Positions 1 to 6,111 are shown, counted from the stretch's first letter. The stretch: DNA of 7,383 bases from Promethearchaeota archaeon (GCA_014729315.1 WJKD01000189.1:1-7383), one strand, 5' to 3'. The notes: generated from the sequence alone by a model not told the origin. A program made the numbers and translations.

Positions 1-1
1 C

Positions 2-691
2 GCGACGAAAAATAAGATAGAAAAGATTGAGTGTCTCGAAAGTTTTCCCAAGGCTTGCAGGCTATTTTTGGGGAAACCAATGAAAGATTTTAGTGAGATG
101 TTTATAAAACTCTGGGAAAAACATTGTATTGACATGGTAAACTTGGATGATCATTTATTAATTATAACGACTCCGCTCCGCTTTAAAATTAATGAGCATT
201 TATCCCTCGAACTTGAAATAGCTGTAACTGACAAGATTAATATTCTTATTGACAACGAACCATACGCTCTCTGTAAAGACCTCGTTCTCAATATTCCAAT
301 AAATAGGACTCGTAATCAAAACAAGGAAATGCATTTAATTGAATCTGTTGACGAGGCAGAAGAATTTTTATCTTCTGAGACACAATTACTCCGAAATAAT
401 CCTTTAAAATTAAAACCAAAAATGAGGTTTTGGGCACACGCTTCAAACCTTCAAGCATGGGTAGAAAATAATTATGACACACGTATCCTCCATCGAAACT
501 TAGCTTTTGGACTTCTCCATGCTCTCACCAAGGTAGGTGACATTAAAGCAAAAAGGGTTTTCAAAGAAGAAATTGCAAAACGATTTTCTTCAGGTCACCC
601 CACGGTACAAAAGTTTTTGGAAATTCAAGGGTATATAGATCTCTTGTCAAAAGAAGAACTTGATGCGATTAAATTAAAAAAGAGTTATTAG
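2..691 (+). CDS. Leucine-rich-repeat protein, C-terminal part (5' end outside window)
   Basis: The frame is open without a stop from base 2, so the gene very probably starts before the window; 229 residues are visible. Residues 4-23 fit one SDS22-like leucine-rich repeat (NKIEKIECLESFP, then RLFL). The TTG at 68 and ATG at 80 are therefore internal codons rather than starts. After the repeat comes a beta-rich stretch (about 45-100: FKINEHLSLELE, LVLNIPI, ESVDEAEEF). A helical block follows with FWAHASNLQAW (143-153), NNYDTR (156-161), GDIKAKRVFKEEIAKRF (about 179-195) and an LSKEEL tail. From memory, this C-terminal block recurs in Asgard and other archaeal proteins, often behind leucine-rich repeats; its function is unknown. 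A protein-interaction role is inferred from the repeats. There is no signal peptide or membrane segment in the visible part, so it is probably cytosolic. If the upstream frame were coincidental, the gene would start at ATG 80 (203 residues), preceded by GGGGA. Confidence 0.85.
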   Translation, partial: ATKNKIEKIECLESFPKACRLFLGKPMKDFSEMFIKLWEKHCIDMVNLDDHLLIITTPLRFKINEHLSLELEIAVTDKINILIDNEPYALCKDLVLNIPINRTRNQNKEMHLIESVDEAEEFLSSETQLLRNNPLKLKPKMRFWAHASNLQAWVENNYDTRILHRNLAFGLLHALTKVGDIKAKRVFKEEIAKRFSSGHPTVQKFLEIQGYIDLLSKEELDAIKLKKSY

Positions 692-712
692 TAAAATTTT
701 TTTTTGGTTTTT
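692..712 (+). terminator. Poly-T terminator after the leucine-rich-repeat gene
   Basis: Six bases after the TAG stop there is a run of nine T (697-705), then GG and five more T (708-712). Archaeal termination commonly occurs at such U-tracts without a strong hairpin. No stable stem is seen before it. Confidence 0.5.
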
Positions 713-971
713 CAAAGTAATGGAAGGATATCAAAGATAAAAAACTTTGGTTTTTTATTAATAGTCTGAACGAGATTAAAATTCTAAAAAAATTCTTAGC
801 GTTGGTAAACGAAAAACTCTAAAACAAGGAAAACTATAAACCATAAATTTAGATCGTTAAAAGACGATAGGATGTATAGAATATTAAGTAAATAGTAATA
901 AAGATAAAAAAAAAATTGTTGGTATTGTATCTCTAAGTTAAAAAATACGATCTGGAATGTCTTAAATTAAT
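713..971. other. AT-rich convergent spacer, no gene seen
   Basis: This stretch lies between two convergent genes and holds no convincing open frame on either strand. Only weak structure is visible: a CAAAG/CTTTG pair near 734-751, an ATCGT/ACGAT pair near 853-868, and a 14-bp AT-only palindrome at 962-975 that runs into the end of the DUF4130 gene. No C/D-box pair or tRNA fold was found. Confidence 0.6.
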
Positions 972-995
972 TTAAAAAAATTGATCAATTTTTTT
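972..995 (-). terminator. Palindromic poly-U gene end of the radical SAM/DUF4130 operon
   Basis: Bases 974-995 form a perfect 22-bp palindrome: seven A, TTGATCAA, seven T. On the minus strand it encodes the last residues (KKIDQFF), and its T7 merges with the TAA stop. The transcript would end in a short A/U hairpin with a U-tract, plausible as an archaeal terminator and usable from both sides of this convergent junction. The stem is almost all A-U and weak, so the T-tract may be the real signal. Confidence 0.4.
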
Positions 996-1640
996 ATTTT
1001 TTGATGTATATCCTCTCTCGACACCATTTCTCATACCAGGCAACTTATAGCAATATTCGGGGATCATACTTTTAAAATAATGAGGATTTTCTCGTTCAAC
1101 GATATTTTGCGATTTATAGAGGGTTTCAAATATCTCTTTTCCCGAGAATTGGATATCTTCAAAATATGGTAAAGATGGGCGTTTTTCACTTATTTTACGT
1201 ACTATTTGATCAAGAGGGAGAGACACTTCTCGGATTATCCCTTTCTCGTTAATGATACCTGTTTTTTGAGATTTCTCGTTATAAAGACACACCACGCATT
1301 GAGGCCATCTTTGGTGAAAATACAGTAAAACAAGATCCATAACATTATGTTCGAATAAAACCACTCCATAGAGAACGCCTCGATCGTTAATTTCTGTGCG
1401 AGTAAATTGTTTTGCTCTATAGGCTTCTTTAAAAACCTCTTTCGTCATTCGAACGAGTTTTTTTGCTAACGGAGAACCTGAATTCCGCAAGAGAACCTCT
1501 GGAAGGTTTTTAATCTTTTTTGCAAGAGTTGGAGAATAATCTGAATGGCGAGAAATTCCGTCAATCAACTCTTTGTGAGTATATCCTTTGGCTCTCCCTA
1601 TGATTCTTAGTGGATCTAAGTTTTTTTTTCCATTTTTCAT
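972..1640 (-). CDS. DUF4130 protein (TIGR03915-like), radical SAM partner
   Basis: A 222-residue soluble protein. The DUF4130 signature covers roughly residues 56-200: a basic helix (VRMTKEVFKEAYRAKQF, 63-79), then GVLYGVVLFEHNVMDLVLLYFHQRW (88-112), matching the family pattern of a hydrophobic strand, an acidic/His dipeptide and a 'hF..R' helix. The C-terminal NIVERENPHYFKSMIPEYC (179-197) matches the family's 'I.eRkNP......mP..Y' ending. The first 50 residues look lineage-specific and the C-terminal tail is lysine-rich. The family has no proven biochemical activity. From memory, it is found next to TIGR03916 radical SAM proteins and fused to UdgX-type uracil-DNA glycosylase domains, which is why a DNA repair or modification role is proposed. 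The radical SAM gene lies directly upstream with its TAA overlapping this ATG (TAATG), so co-translation is likely. Start choice is supported by GAGGT six bases upstream. Confidence 0.8.
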   Translation of the reverse strand: MKNGKKNLDPLRIIGRAKGYTHKELIDGISRHSDYSPTLAKKIKNLPEVLLRNSGSPLAKKLVRMTKEVFKEAYRAKQFTRTEINDRGVLYGVVLFEHNVMDLVLLYFHQRWPQCVVCLYNEKSQKTGIINEKGIIREVSLPLDQIVRKISEKRPSLPYFEDIQFSGKEIFETLYKSQNIVERENPHYFKSMIPEYCYKLPGMRNGVERGYTSKNKKIDQFF

Positions 1641-2974
1641 TATATAACCTCGTGATTAATCGTATTTATTGAATTTTTTTCGTGATTGAAGAAACTATTA
1701 ATCATAGTTTGTTTTTTACCGTTAACTATTAGAAAGGGATCGGCGCGTTTAAGAACGACTCCAACAGATTTAAGTTGCTCACGTCGAGTAAATCTAAAAT
1801 TTTTATCGCGTAAGTTAATTATTCTCTTCGCCGATATCGGGCCAATACCAGGAACGCGAAGCAAGTCATGGTAAGAAGCGATATTCGGATCAACCGAACC
1901 ATTTTCGGCAAAATATCCTGCCGCAATATGAATCTTAGGATCGCCTTTCGGGAGATTTCCCTTTTCAGTTAAAATACTTTTTATATCTGTTAAGTCATAA
2001 TGATAAATTCTTAATAGCCAATCGCTCTGATACAGACGATGTTCCCTTTCCAACGGTGTTGCGTTATGATTTGCTAAGGGAGTTCCCTCGATCGGGATGA
2101 AGGCAGAAAAATACGCGCGTCTCATGTCTACAGTGCGATATTGCCAATCAATTCTTTTCAACAAATCCCAATCTGTTTCTTCTTCTGCTGCCCCTACAAC
2201 AAACTGCGTGGTTTGTCCTGCGTTAAGAATGGGAGCGCCATCCCAGCGGAATGTTTTATATCCATTCTTTCGATGTTCTTTCAGCATTATTTCTTGAAAT
2301 TTTCGCGGATTATCTTCTTTAAAATCTTTTATCTCTTTAAGACATTTGTCGTTATGTCTTACTCGCAGTTGCTTTAACCATCGCTGGCGAGTAATTATGT
2401 CGTTCCTAAAATCTTTTTGAGCAGCGATTTCTGTTAGATAATCTTTAGTAGAAGCTTCAGAATTAATAGATATACGGTCTGACAAAGATATCGCTTCTCT
2501 AAGAAGAGATTGGCTTAAACCAGGCAGGCATTTAAAATGAATATATCCTTGAAATTTATATTTAAATCTAAGAAGGCGAACTGCCTCTAACATCTCCTCA
2601 GTTGTTTCGTCAGCACTTCCACACACACCTGAAGTGAGAAAAATCCCCTCCACCACATTCATTGCATAGAGTTTCATAAAGGTCCGAGCGTATTCCTCTG
2701 GAGTAAAGCTAACTCTATGGGAACAACTTTGCGAAAAACAATATTTGCAATTATAAAGACATTTATTTGTGTATAACGTTTTAAATAAACTCATACACCT
2801 ACCGTCAGGTGTGTAGCTATGACAAATTCCCGCACTAGCTGTCGTACCGACCCAGTTTTTCGAATCGCCAAATAATTTTGGATATTTCTTAGTACGACTT
2901 GAAGCCGTGCTTGCGCATATGTCGTATTTTGAGTTAGCTCCCAAGATCCGTATCTTTTCTAAAGTTGAAGGCAA
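1640..2974 (-). CDS. Putative DNA modification/repair radical SAM protein (TIGR03916-like)
   Basis: A 444-residue cytosolic protein. The CX3CX2C motif that holds the radical SAM [4Fe-4S] cluster is C72-LYN-C76-KY-C79. It is preceded by GICHSYTPDGRC (49-60) and followed by FTPEEY (90-95), VVEGIFLTSGV (107-117) and GYIHFKCLPG (143-152), all typical of TIGR03916. GQTTQFVVGAAEEETDW (253-269) and RRAYFSAFIPIEGTPL (285-300) complete the barrel region. A helix-hairpin-helix DNA-binding motif follows near the C terminus (LLRVPGIGPISAKRII, 371-386). The combination suggests radical chemistry on DNA or a DNA-bound partner, but no reaction has been proven for the family. The start is TTG: the frame is open upstream to a stop at 3017-3019 without an ATG, and family similarity begins right after the TTG (TLEKIRILGANSKYD). 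No clear Shine-Dalgarno site precedes it. It is the first gene of a two-gene operon with the DUF4130 gene. Confidence 0.9.
   Translation of the reverse strand: MPSTLEKIRILGANSKYDICASTASSRTKKYPKLFGDSKNWVGTTASAGICHSYTPDGRCMSLFKTLYTNKCLYNCKYCFSQSCSHRVSFTPEEYARTFMKLYAMNVVEGIFLTSGVCGSADETTEEMLEAVRLLRFKYKFQGYIHFKCLPGLSQSLLREAISLSDRISINSEASTKDYLTEIAAQKDFRNDIITRQRWLKQLRVRHNDKCLKEIKDFKEDNPRKFQEIMLKEHRKNGYKTFRWDGAPILNAGQTTQFVVGAAEEETDWDLLKRIDWQYRTVDMRRAYFSAFIPIEGTPLANHNATPLEREHRLYQSDWLLRIYHYDLTDIKSILTEKGNLPKGDPKIHIAAGYFAENGSVDPNIASYHDLLRVPGIGPISAKRIINLRDKNFRFTRREQLKSVGVVLKRADPFLIVNGKKQTMINSFFNHEKNSINTINHEVI
1647..1651 (-). promoter_or_regulatory. Shine-Dalgarno site of the DUF4130 gene
   Basis: GAGGT on the minus strand ends six bases before the ATG at 1640. 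It lies inside the last codons of the radical SAM gene, which fits translational coupling, and it fixes the DUF4130 start. Confidence 0.7.
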
Positions 2975-3048
2975 ATGAATCGGGTAAGTATAATGTTTTT
3001 TTTTAGAAGATCTGATTCAATAATAATTAATTAGGGATATTGGTTTGA

Positions 3049-3061
3049 TTTTTATAAAAAA
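3049..3061 (-). promoter_or_regulatory. Candidate TATA box of the radical SAM/DUF4130 operon
   Basis: On the minus strand the sequence is TTTTTTATAAAAA, a good archaeal TATA box. It lies in the 138-base gap behind the reductase gene, about 75 bases before the TTG start. Initiation about 25 bases downstream would give a leader of roughly 50 bases. The bases just upstream are not purine-rich, so a TFB-recognition element is not evident. Confidence 0.35.
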
Positions 3062-3112
3062 GAAGGGATCGCTGAATTATTGAAATGAGTTTTTTAAATA
3101 AAAATTAATTCT

Positions 3113-4054
3113 TTAGGTTGATTCGTTGTATATAGATTTAGTTCTAGGCGTTGGAACTCCTAATTCTTTTCCCATCCGAATTATGGTTCCACCAAATAAA
3201 TCTCCTTCGTTTTTCTTACCTTTTTCTATATCTCTTGCGTATGACGGTTTTACTTCGGGATAATCTCTGCAGAATTCTATCGTATCTGGGATTATAGTGT
3301 CTTCAAGTTTGACTCCATGCTTTTCCGCAATGGCTACGATCTCTTCCATGATTTCTTCCAAGACCTTTTTAGATTTTTCGCTCTCAATTATTTCTCCTAG
3401 CGTTTGGTTAGTTTTAGCTGAGACAAGGGCAAACGAGGCTACCAGAAGATATTTTTTCCAGATCGCCGGATACGGATTCTCTTGCCAATTCATCTCGATG
3501 TTCATTTTCTCAAAAAAATCAATGATTGGTTTGGGATTAAAGTCCGGAAATTTTGGATCGGGGCCGCATTTAAAAAATCCAGGATTACCAGTTTGGATCA
3601 CATATCCGGGCTTTTCTATATGAGAACCCACGTAGACACAAGAAGGTAAAACTACGCATTTTTTTAGAATTTTCCTTATCCTCTCGTAAATATCGATTCC
3701 ATTCATCAAGGGGATAATCACGGTCGAATCAGATACTTCGTTTTGAATCGTATTAATCAATGGTTTTAAATCGTAGCTTTTGACGCAGATTAAACATAGG
3801 TCGGGTGGAGGAAAGTTTTGAATATCCTTAGACGCAAGCGTCGGGTGACAATAGATCTTTTCACCATCTTCTTTTAGTAATTTTAATCCATTTTTTTTAA
3901 TTTGATCTAAATGCATACCTCGAGCTAAAAAAAACACTTTAAGCTCGTCAGCGTTAAATCTCTGGATGTTGTAGGCGACTCTCCCGCCAAAATAGCCTCC
4001 AACACCACCGACACCGCAGATCCAAACATTTTTTATCTCGAAATCTTCAGTCAT
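3113..4054 (-). CDS. Ketopantoate reductase-family protein (ApbA/PanE-like)
   Basis: A 313-residue protein of normal family length. The Rossmann NADP-binding motif is at the N terminus (GVGGVGGYFGG, 14-24; G14, G16, G19, G23). It is followed by LICVKSYD (88-95, with K92) and IPLMNGID (114-121, with N118). The C-terminal helical domain has W199-K200-K201, where K201 aligns with the catalytic lysine of E. coli PanE (K176). In SYARDIEKGKKNEGD (271-285), S271 and E283 align with PanE S244 and E256. The classic reaction is NADPH-dependent reduction of 2-dehydropantoate to pantoate for coenzyme A synthesis. However, the asparagines expected four and eight residues after the lysine (PanE N180 and N184) are V205 and A209, so the substrate may differ. 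No other coenzyme A gene is nearby. The ATG is preceded by a weak GAGAGA. It is transcribed divergently from the VOC gene. Confidence 0.85.
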   Translation of the reverse strand: MTEDFEIKNVWICGVGGVGGYFGGRVAYNIQRFNADELKVFFLARGMHLDQIKKNGLKLLKEDGEKIYCHPTLASKDIQNFPPPDLCLICVKSYDLKPLINTIQNEVSDSTVIIPLMNGIDIYERIRKILKKCVVLPSCVYVGSHIEKPGYVIQTGNPGFFKCGPDPKFPDFNPKPIIDFFEKMNIEMNWQENPYPAIWKKYLLVASFALVSAKTNQTLGEIIESEKSKKVLEEIMEEIVAIAEKHGVKLEDTIIPDTIEFCRDYPEVKPSYARDIEKGKKNEGDLFGGTIIRMGKELGVPTPRTKSIYNEST

Positions 4055-4264
4055 TCTCTCTATTTATAAATATTCTTGATTTTACATTAATAATTAGTAT
4101 TTTCATAAAAATTTTATTCAAAGATACCTTTATGTCGGTTTTATTGGTTCTAGAATTGCTCTATGGGTGTACCCTTTTTTATGCTTATAATCGATTATCT
4201 TTTTTAAACTTCTAACGATTATTTTAAATTCTTATCATGGATTTTTTGATATTCTAAAAGCTGA

Positions 4265-4275
4265 TTTTTTATAAC
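4265..4275 (+). promoter_or_regulatory. Candidate TATA box of the VOC gene
   Basis: TTTTTTATAAC lies about 55 bases before the ATG at 4330 and is preceded by the purine-rich AAAAGCTGA (possible TFB-recognition element). Initiation about 25 bases downstream would leave a leader of about 30 bases carrying the Shine-Dalgarno site. Confidence 0.4.
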
Positions 4276-4316
4276 ATTGATTTAGTTTAATAATGATCAA
4301 GACTCAAATAAAAAGG

Positions 4317-4323
4317 AAGGTGA
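4317..4323 (+). promoter_or_regulatory. Strong Shine-Dalgarno site of the VOC gene
   Basis: AAGGTGA, complementary to the usual 16S rRNA 3' end, sits six bases before the ATG at 4330. It is the best ribosome binding site in the window and fixes this start. Confidence 0.75.
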
Positions 4324-4329
4324 AAATAA

Positions 4330-4755
4330 ATGGTAAAAACAATCCCTTATCTTAAGGTGAAGAACGCAAATAAATCAATTAATTTTTACAAAAAATTATT
4401 CAATGCGGAACTTATAGATCATGTGCCATACTCAGAAGAAGTTGGAAAAGAATTTGGACTTCCCTCCGATTTTGACTATGAAAATTCTACTATGCACTCT
4501 GTCCTACATATTCTTGGTGCACCTATTTACATGGCAGATGAAGTTTTAGAACCACTAGAAAATGCTAAAGGAAAAGTTGAAATACTTCTTGACTTGGATA
4601 ATAAAGAGCAAATTGAAGAAATTTATCAAAAAGCTAAAGAACTAGGCTGTTCAATTACTATGGAACTTGAGCAGATGTTTTGGGGCGCACATTTTGCTAG
4701 CTTTGAGGATCCTGATGGAATTAAATGGCAACTCCATTTTCAAGCAGAAAACTAG
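4330..4755 (+). CDS. VOC-superfamily (glyoxalase/PhnB-like) protein
   Basis: A 141-residue soluble protein spanning one complete VOC domain pair. The N-terminal half carries IPYLKVKNANKSINFYKKLF (5-24), the usual beta-alpha start, then STMHSVLHILGAPIYMADE (53-71), matching the PhnB pattern of a Met-His strand followed by 'i..sDe'. The second half has VEILLDLDNKEQIEEIYQKA (83-102), FWGAHFASFEDPDGIKW (117-133) and a short tail. H56 and acidic or histidine residues of the second half may form a metal site, but I cannot assign ligands reliably. VOC proteins act as lyases, isomerases, dioxygenases or resistance-binding proteins, usually as dimers. PhnB-like members have mostly unknown substrates, so no reaction is claimed. 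The gene stands alone behind its own candidate promoter and strong ribosome binding site, and transfer from bacteria is possible. Confidence 0.88.
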   Translation: MVKTIPYLKVKNANKSINFYKKLFNAELIDHVPYSEEVGKEFGLPSDFDYENSTMHSVLHILGAPIYMADEVLEPLENAKGKVEILLDLDNKEQIEEIYQKAKELGCSITMELEQMFWGAHFASFEDPDGIKWQLHFQAEN

Positions 4756-4811
4756 AAATATTAAATCATGACTCTATGTCTCAAGAATAATCTAGAAATA
4801 TAGATCTTATT

Positions 4812-4826
4812 CTATTATTCTAATAG
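4812..4826 (+). terminator. Possible hairpin/T-rich terminator after the VOC gene
   Basis: CTATTA-TTC-TAATAG is a perfect six-base stem with a three-base loop. It is preceded by a second small stem (ATCTA/TAGAT, 4790-4805). Both are A/T-rich and have no long T-tract after them, so function is uncertain. Confidence 0.25.
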
Positions 4827-4861
4827 TTGGATAAAACATTACAGCAATTATCAATAAGGAT

Positions 4862-4891
4862 TTAAATAATAAGATTAATCTTATTTTTTAA
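4862..4891 (+). repeat. 30-bp near-perfect palindrome with T-run; terminator or operator
   Basis: The 15-base arms meet at 4876/4877 with one mismatched pair; the inner 18 bp (4868-4885) are perfect (AATAAGATT and its reverse complement). On the plus-strand transcript the right arm contains six U in a row, so it could terminate the VOC transcript. Lying about 100 bases before the M23-like gene, it could equally be a dimeric operator. Confidence 0.5.
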
Positions 4892-4993
4892 GGAAAACTT
4901 CAGATGTTTAGAAAGATTCTATTTTTTTAATGTTCCCATTTGAAACAGTTTTTATTAGCATTATCTAGATACGATTCAAATTATTTTCTAATT

Positions 4994-5935
4994 ATGATGA
5001 TTAAATCAGAATTTTACTACGTAGTCAATTCGGAAGGGATTAAAGTTGCTGTGCATAAAAACAGCCATTTTAGTGTCGGAACATCTCCATATTACGCTCA
5101 TCAATTCGGCTTAGCAATAGATATATATCAACACCTCCCTCTAGTAAATTATGATGTCTTTAGCCCCGTCTCAGGGATCGTCTTAAAAACGAAAGAATTA
5201 ATAGCTCCAAAACCAAAATTCACAGGAGGAATTAGTAAAGACTATCTAATTATAATCCAGAATTTGCAACGCAAAGATCTAGTGTACAAACTCCTTCATG
5301 TTAAACCTACAGTTAAAGAAGGGCAAAACATAGAAATAGGACAAGTCATAGGCACGACAATAAGAAATGGATATTTCGCTTATTGGTCAAGTCCCCATGT
5401 TCATTTAGAAATAAGATCAAAAGACGACGCAGTTAGAGCAAGAGGAGGAAAAACCTTTTTACTTGCTCGAAGCGATTTTAAAAGCTCTATTAAAAAACAA
5501 CTCGAACCTGAGATACCCATTCCAATAAAAATACATTCCGTATTTCCCGAATTCATATTAGCAAAACTAACCAAGGAGTATTATTTCAAAATAGATCCAA
5601 TTTTTGGAATCAAGGGAAAATTTGGCGATTCTAATTGTATCATCGATGGGGGATTACCTCAATACAAAAATGGAATAATCATCCTACCGGATGATTTTAA
5701 GTCGTCTGCTAACGTCATCTTTTGGGGCTCTTATAAAATAGGATCTTTAATGGAGTTGCGTAAACAATTTGGATTATTTTATTCTTTAAAATTAAAATTT
5801 AAAATTGACGGAAGAGAATTAAGAGGGTTATCACTCTTTTTAGCTAATTTTACTCCACTTGTTAAGCTAATCCCGATCAATAAGGGTGAGTTTTCTTTTA
5901 GAAAGAACACTATTCACTATTTATCACTGACCTAA
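4994..5935 (+). CDS. M23/LytM-fold metallopeptidase-like protein, no signal peptide
   Basis: Start is taken at the ATG-ATG pair (4994/4997), giving 313 residues. The frame is open to a TTG at 4940, but those extra 18 residues (MKQFLLALSRYDSNYF...) look neither like a signal peptide nor like the domain. Residues 18-160 carry the M23 pattern in order: H36 and D43 in AHQFGLAIDIY, VFSPVSGIV (55-63, the hallmark 'V.A..dG.V' strand), LLHV with H102, EGQNIEIGQVIG (109-120), and PHVH with H135 and H137. H36, D43 and H137 would bind zinc, with H102 and H135 assisting, so catalytic competence is plausible. Known members cut peptidoglycan peptides outside the cell. Here no signal peptide or membrane segment is seen, suggesting a cytosolic protein. 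The C-terminal half (about 175-313) is strand-rich and not recognised. The gene stands alone between a palindrome upstream and a convergent small gene 25 bases downstream. Confidence 0.82.
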   Translation: MMIKSEFYYVVNSEGIKVAVHKNSHFSVGTSPYYAHQFGLAIDIYQHLPLVNYDVFSPVSGIVLKTKELIAPKPKFTGGISKDYLIIIQNLQRKDLVYKLLHVKPTVKEGQNIEIGQVIGTTIRNGYFAYWSSPHVHLEIRSKDDAVRARGGKTFLLARSDFKSSIKKQLEPEIPIPIKIHSVFPEFILAKLTKEYYFKIDPIFGIKGKFGDSNCIIDGGLPQYKNGIIILPDDFKSSANVIFWGSYKIGSLMELRKQFGLFYSLKLKFKIDGRELRGLSLFLANFTPLVKLIPINKGEFSFRKNTIHYLSLT

Positions 5936-5960
5936 GTTATTTATAAATATGTAAGATGTT

Positions 5961-6080
5961 TTAGAAGAAAAAATAAGTAACTTCTTCTTCTAAAATTGAT
6001 TTCAAAATCTCAATTTCGTCATCAGTGAGGTCTTCCCTTTTCCTTCCGTCAATTTTCAATAGCTCGTCGTATCTTTGCAT
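5961..6080 (-). CDS. Small acidic protein, 39 residues, unknown function
   Basis: A short minus-strand frame: ATG at 6080, TAA at 5961. The product has 12 acidic and 6 basic residues, with a clear amphipathic helix in REDLTDDEIEILKSILEEE (15-33) and an N-terminal MQRYDELLKIDGRKR. This composition is unlike translated AT-rich noise. Upstream on the same strand is GGGGT, six bases before the ATG, and further up GAGG. The last residues (YFFF) are hydrophobic. It is convergent with the M23-like gene and divergent from the membrane-protein gene, with which it shares an upstream motif. I recognise no family. It could be a small regulator or partner protein; a chance frame is the alternative. Confidence 0.55.
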   Translation of the reverse strand: MQRYDELLKIDGRKREDLTDDEIEILKSILEEEVTYFFF

Positions 6081-6111
6081 TTTTTTACCCCGTTTCCTCG
6101 ATAATATTAAA

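Noticed and set aside
288..482. Minus-strand open frame of 64 codons
   Set aside because: Antisense to the leucine-rich-repeat protein's conserved C-terminal domain.
1686..2377. Plus-strand open frames at 1686-1874, 2097-2297 and 2141-2377
   Set aside because: All are antisense to the radical SAM gene, overlap each other in part, and encode no coherent domain.
3016..3084. TTCAATAAT/ATTATTGAA inverted repeat flanking the candidate TATA box
   Set aside because: Nine AT-rich bases separated by about 50; expected by chance at this base composition.
3297..3623. Plus-strand open frame of 108 codons
   Set aside because: It lies fully antisense to the well-supported reductase gene, and its product is low-complexity and serine-rich with no domain.
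2975..4054. Reductase as first gene of the radical SAM/DUF4130 operon
   Set aside because: Same strand, but a 138-base gap with its own TATA-like box and no known functional link argue for separate transcription.
4192..4222. CGATTAT repeated with 24-base spacing
   Set aside because: Only two 7-base copies, no third copy and no symmetrical context; likely chance.
4904..4968. Two tiny overlapping frames (ATG 4904 and ATG 4930, joined by TAATG) as leader peptides
   Set aside because: They encode 8 and 12 residues with no regulatory hallmark such as codon runs or alternative stems; most likely chance in AT-rich DNA.
4940..4993. TTG 4940 as start of the M23-like protein
   Set aside because: The extra 18 residues contain Arg, Asp and Tyr and do not form a signal peptide. 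There is no ribosome binding site, and the double ATG at 4994/4997 directly precedes the domain.
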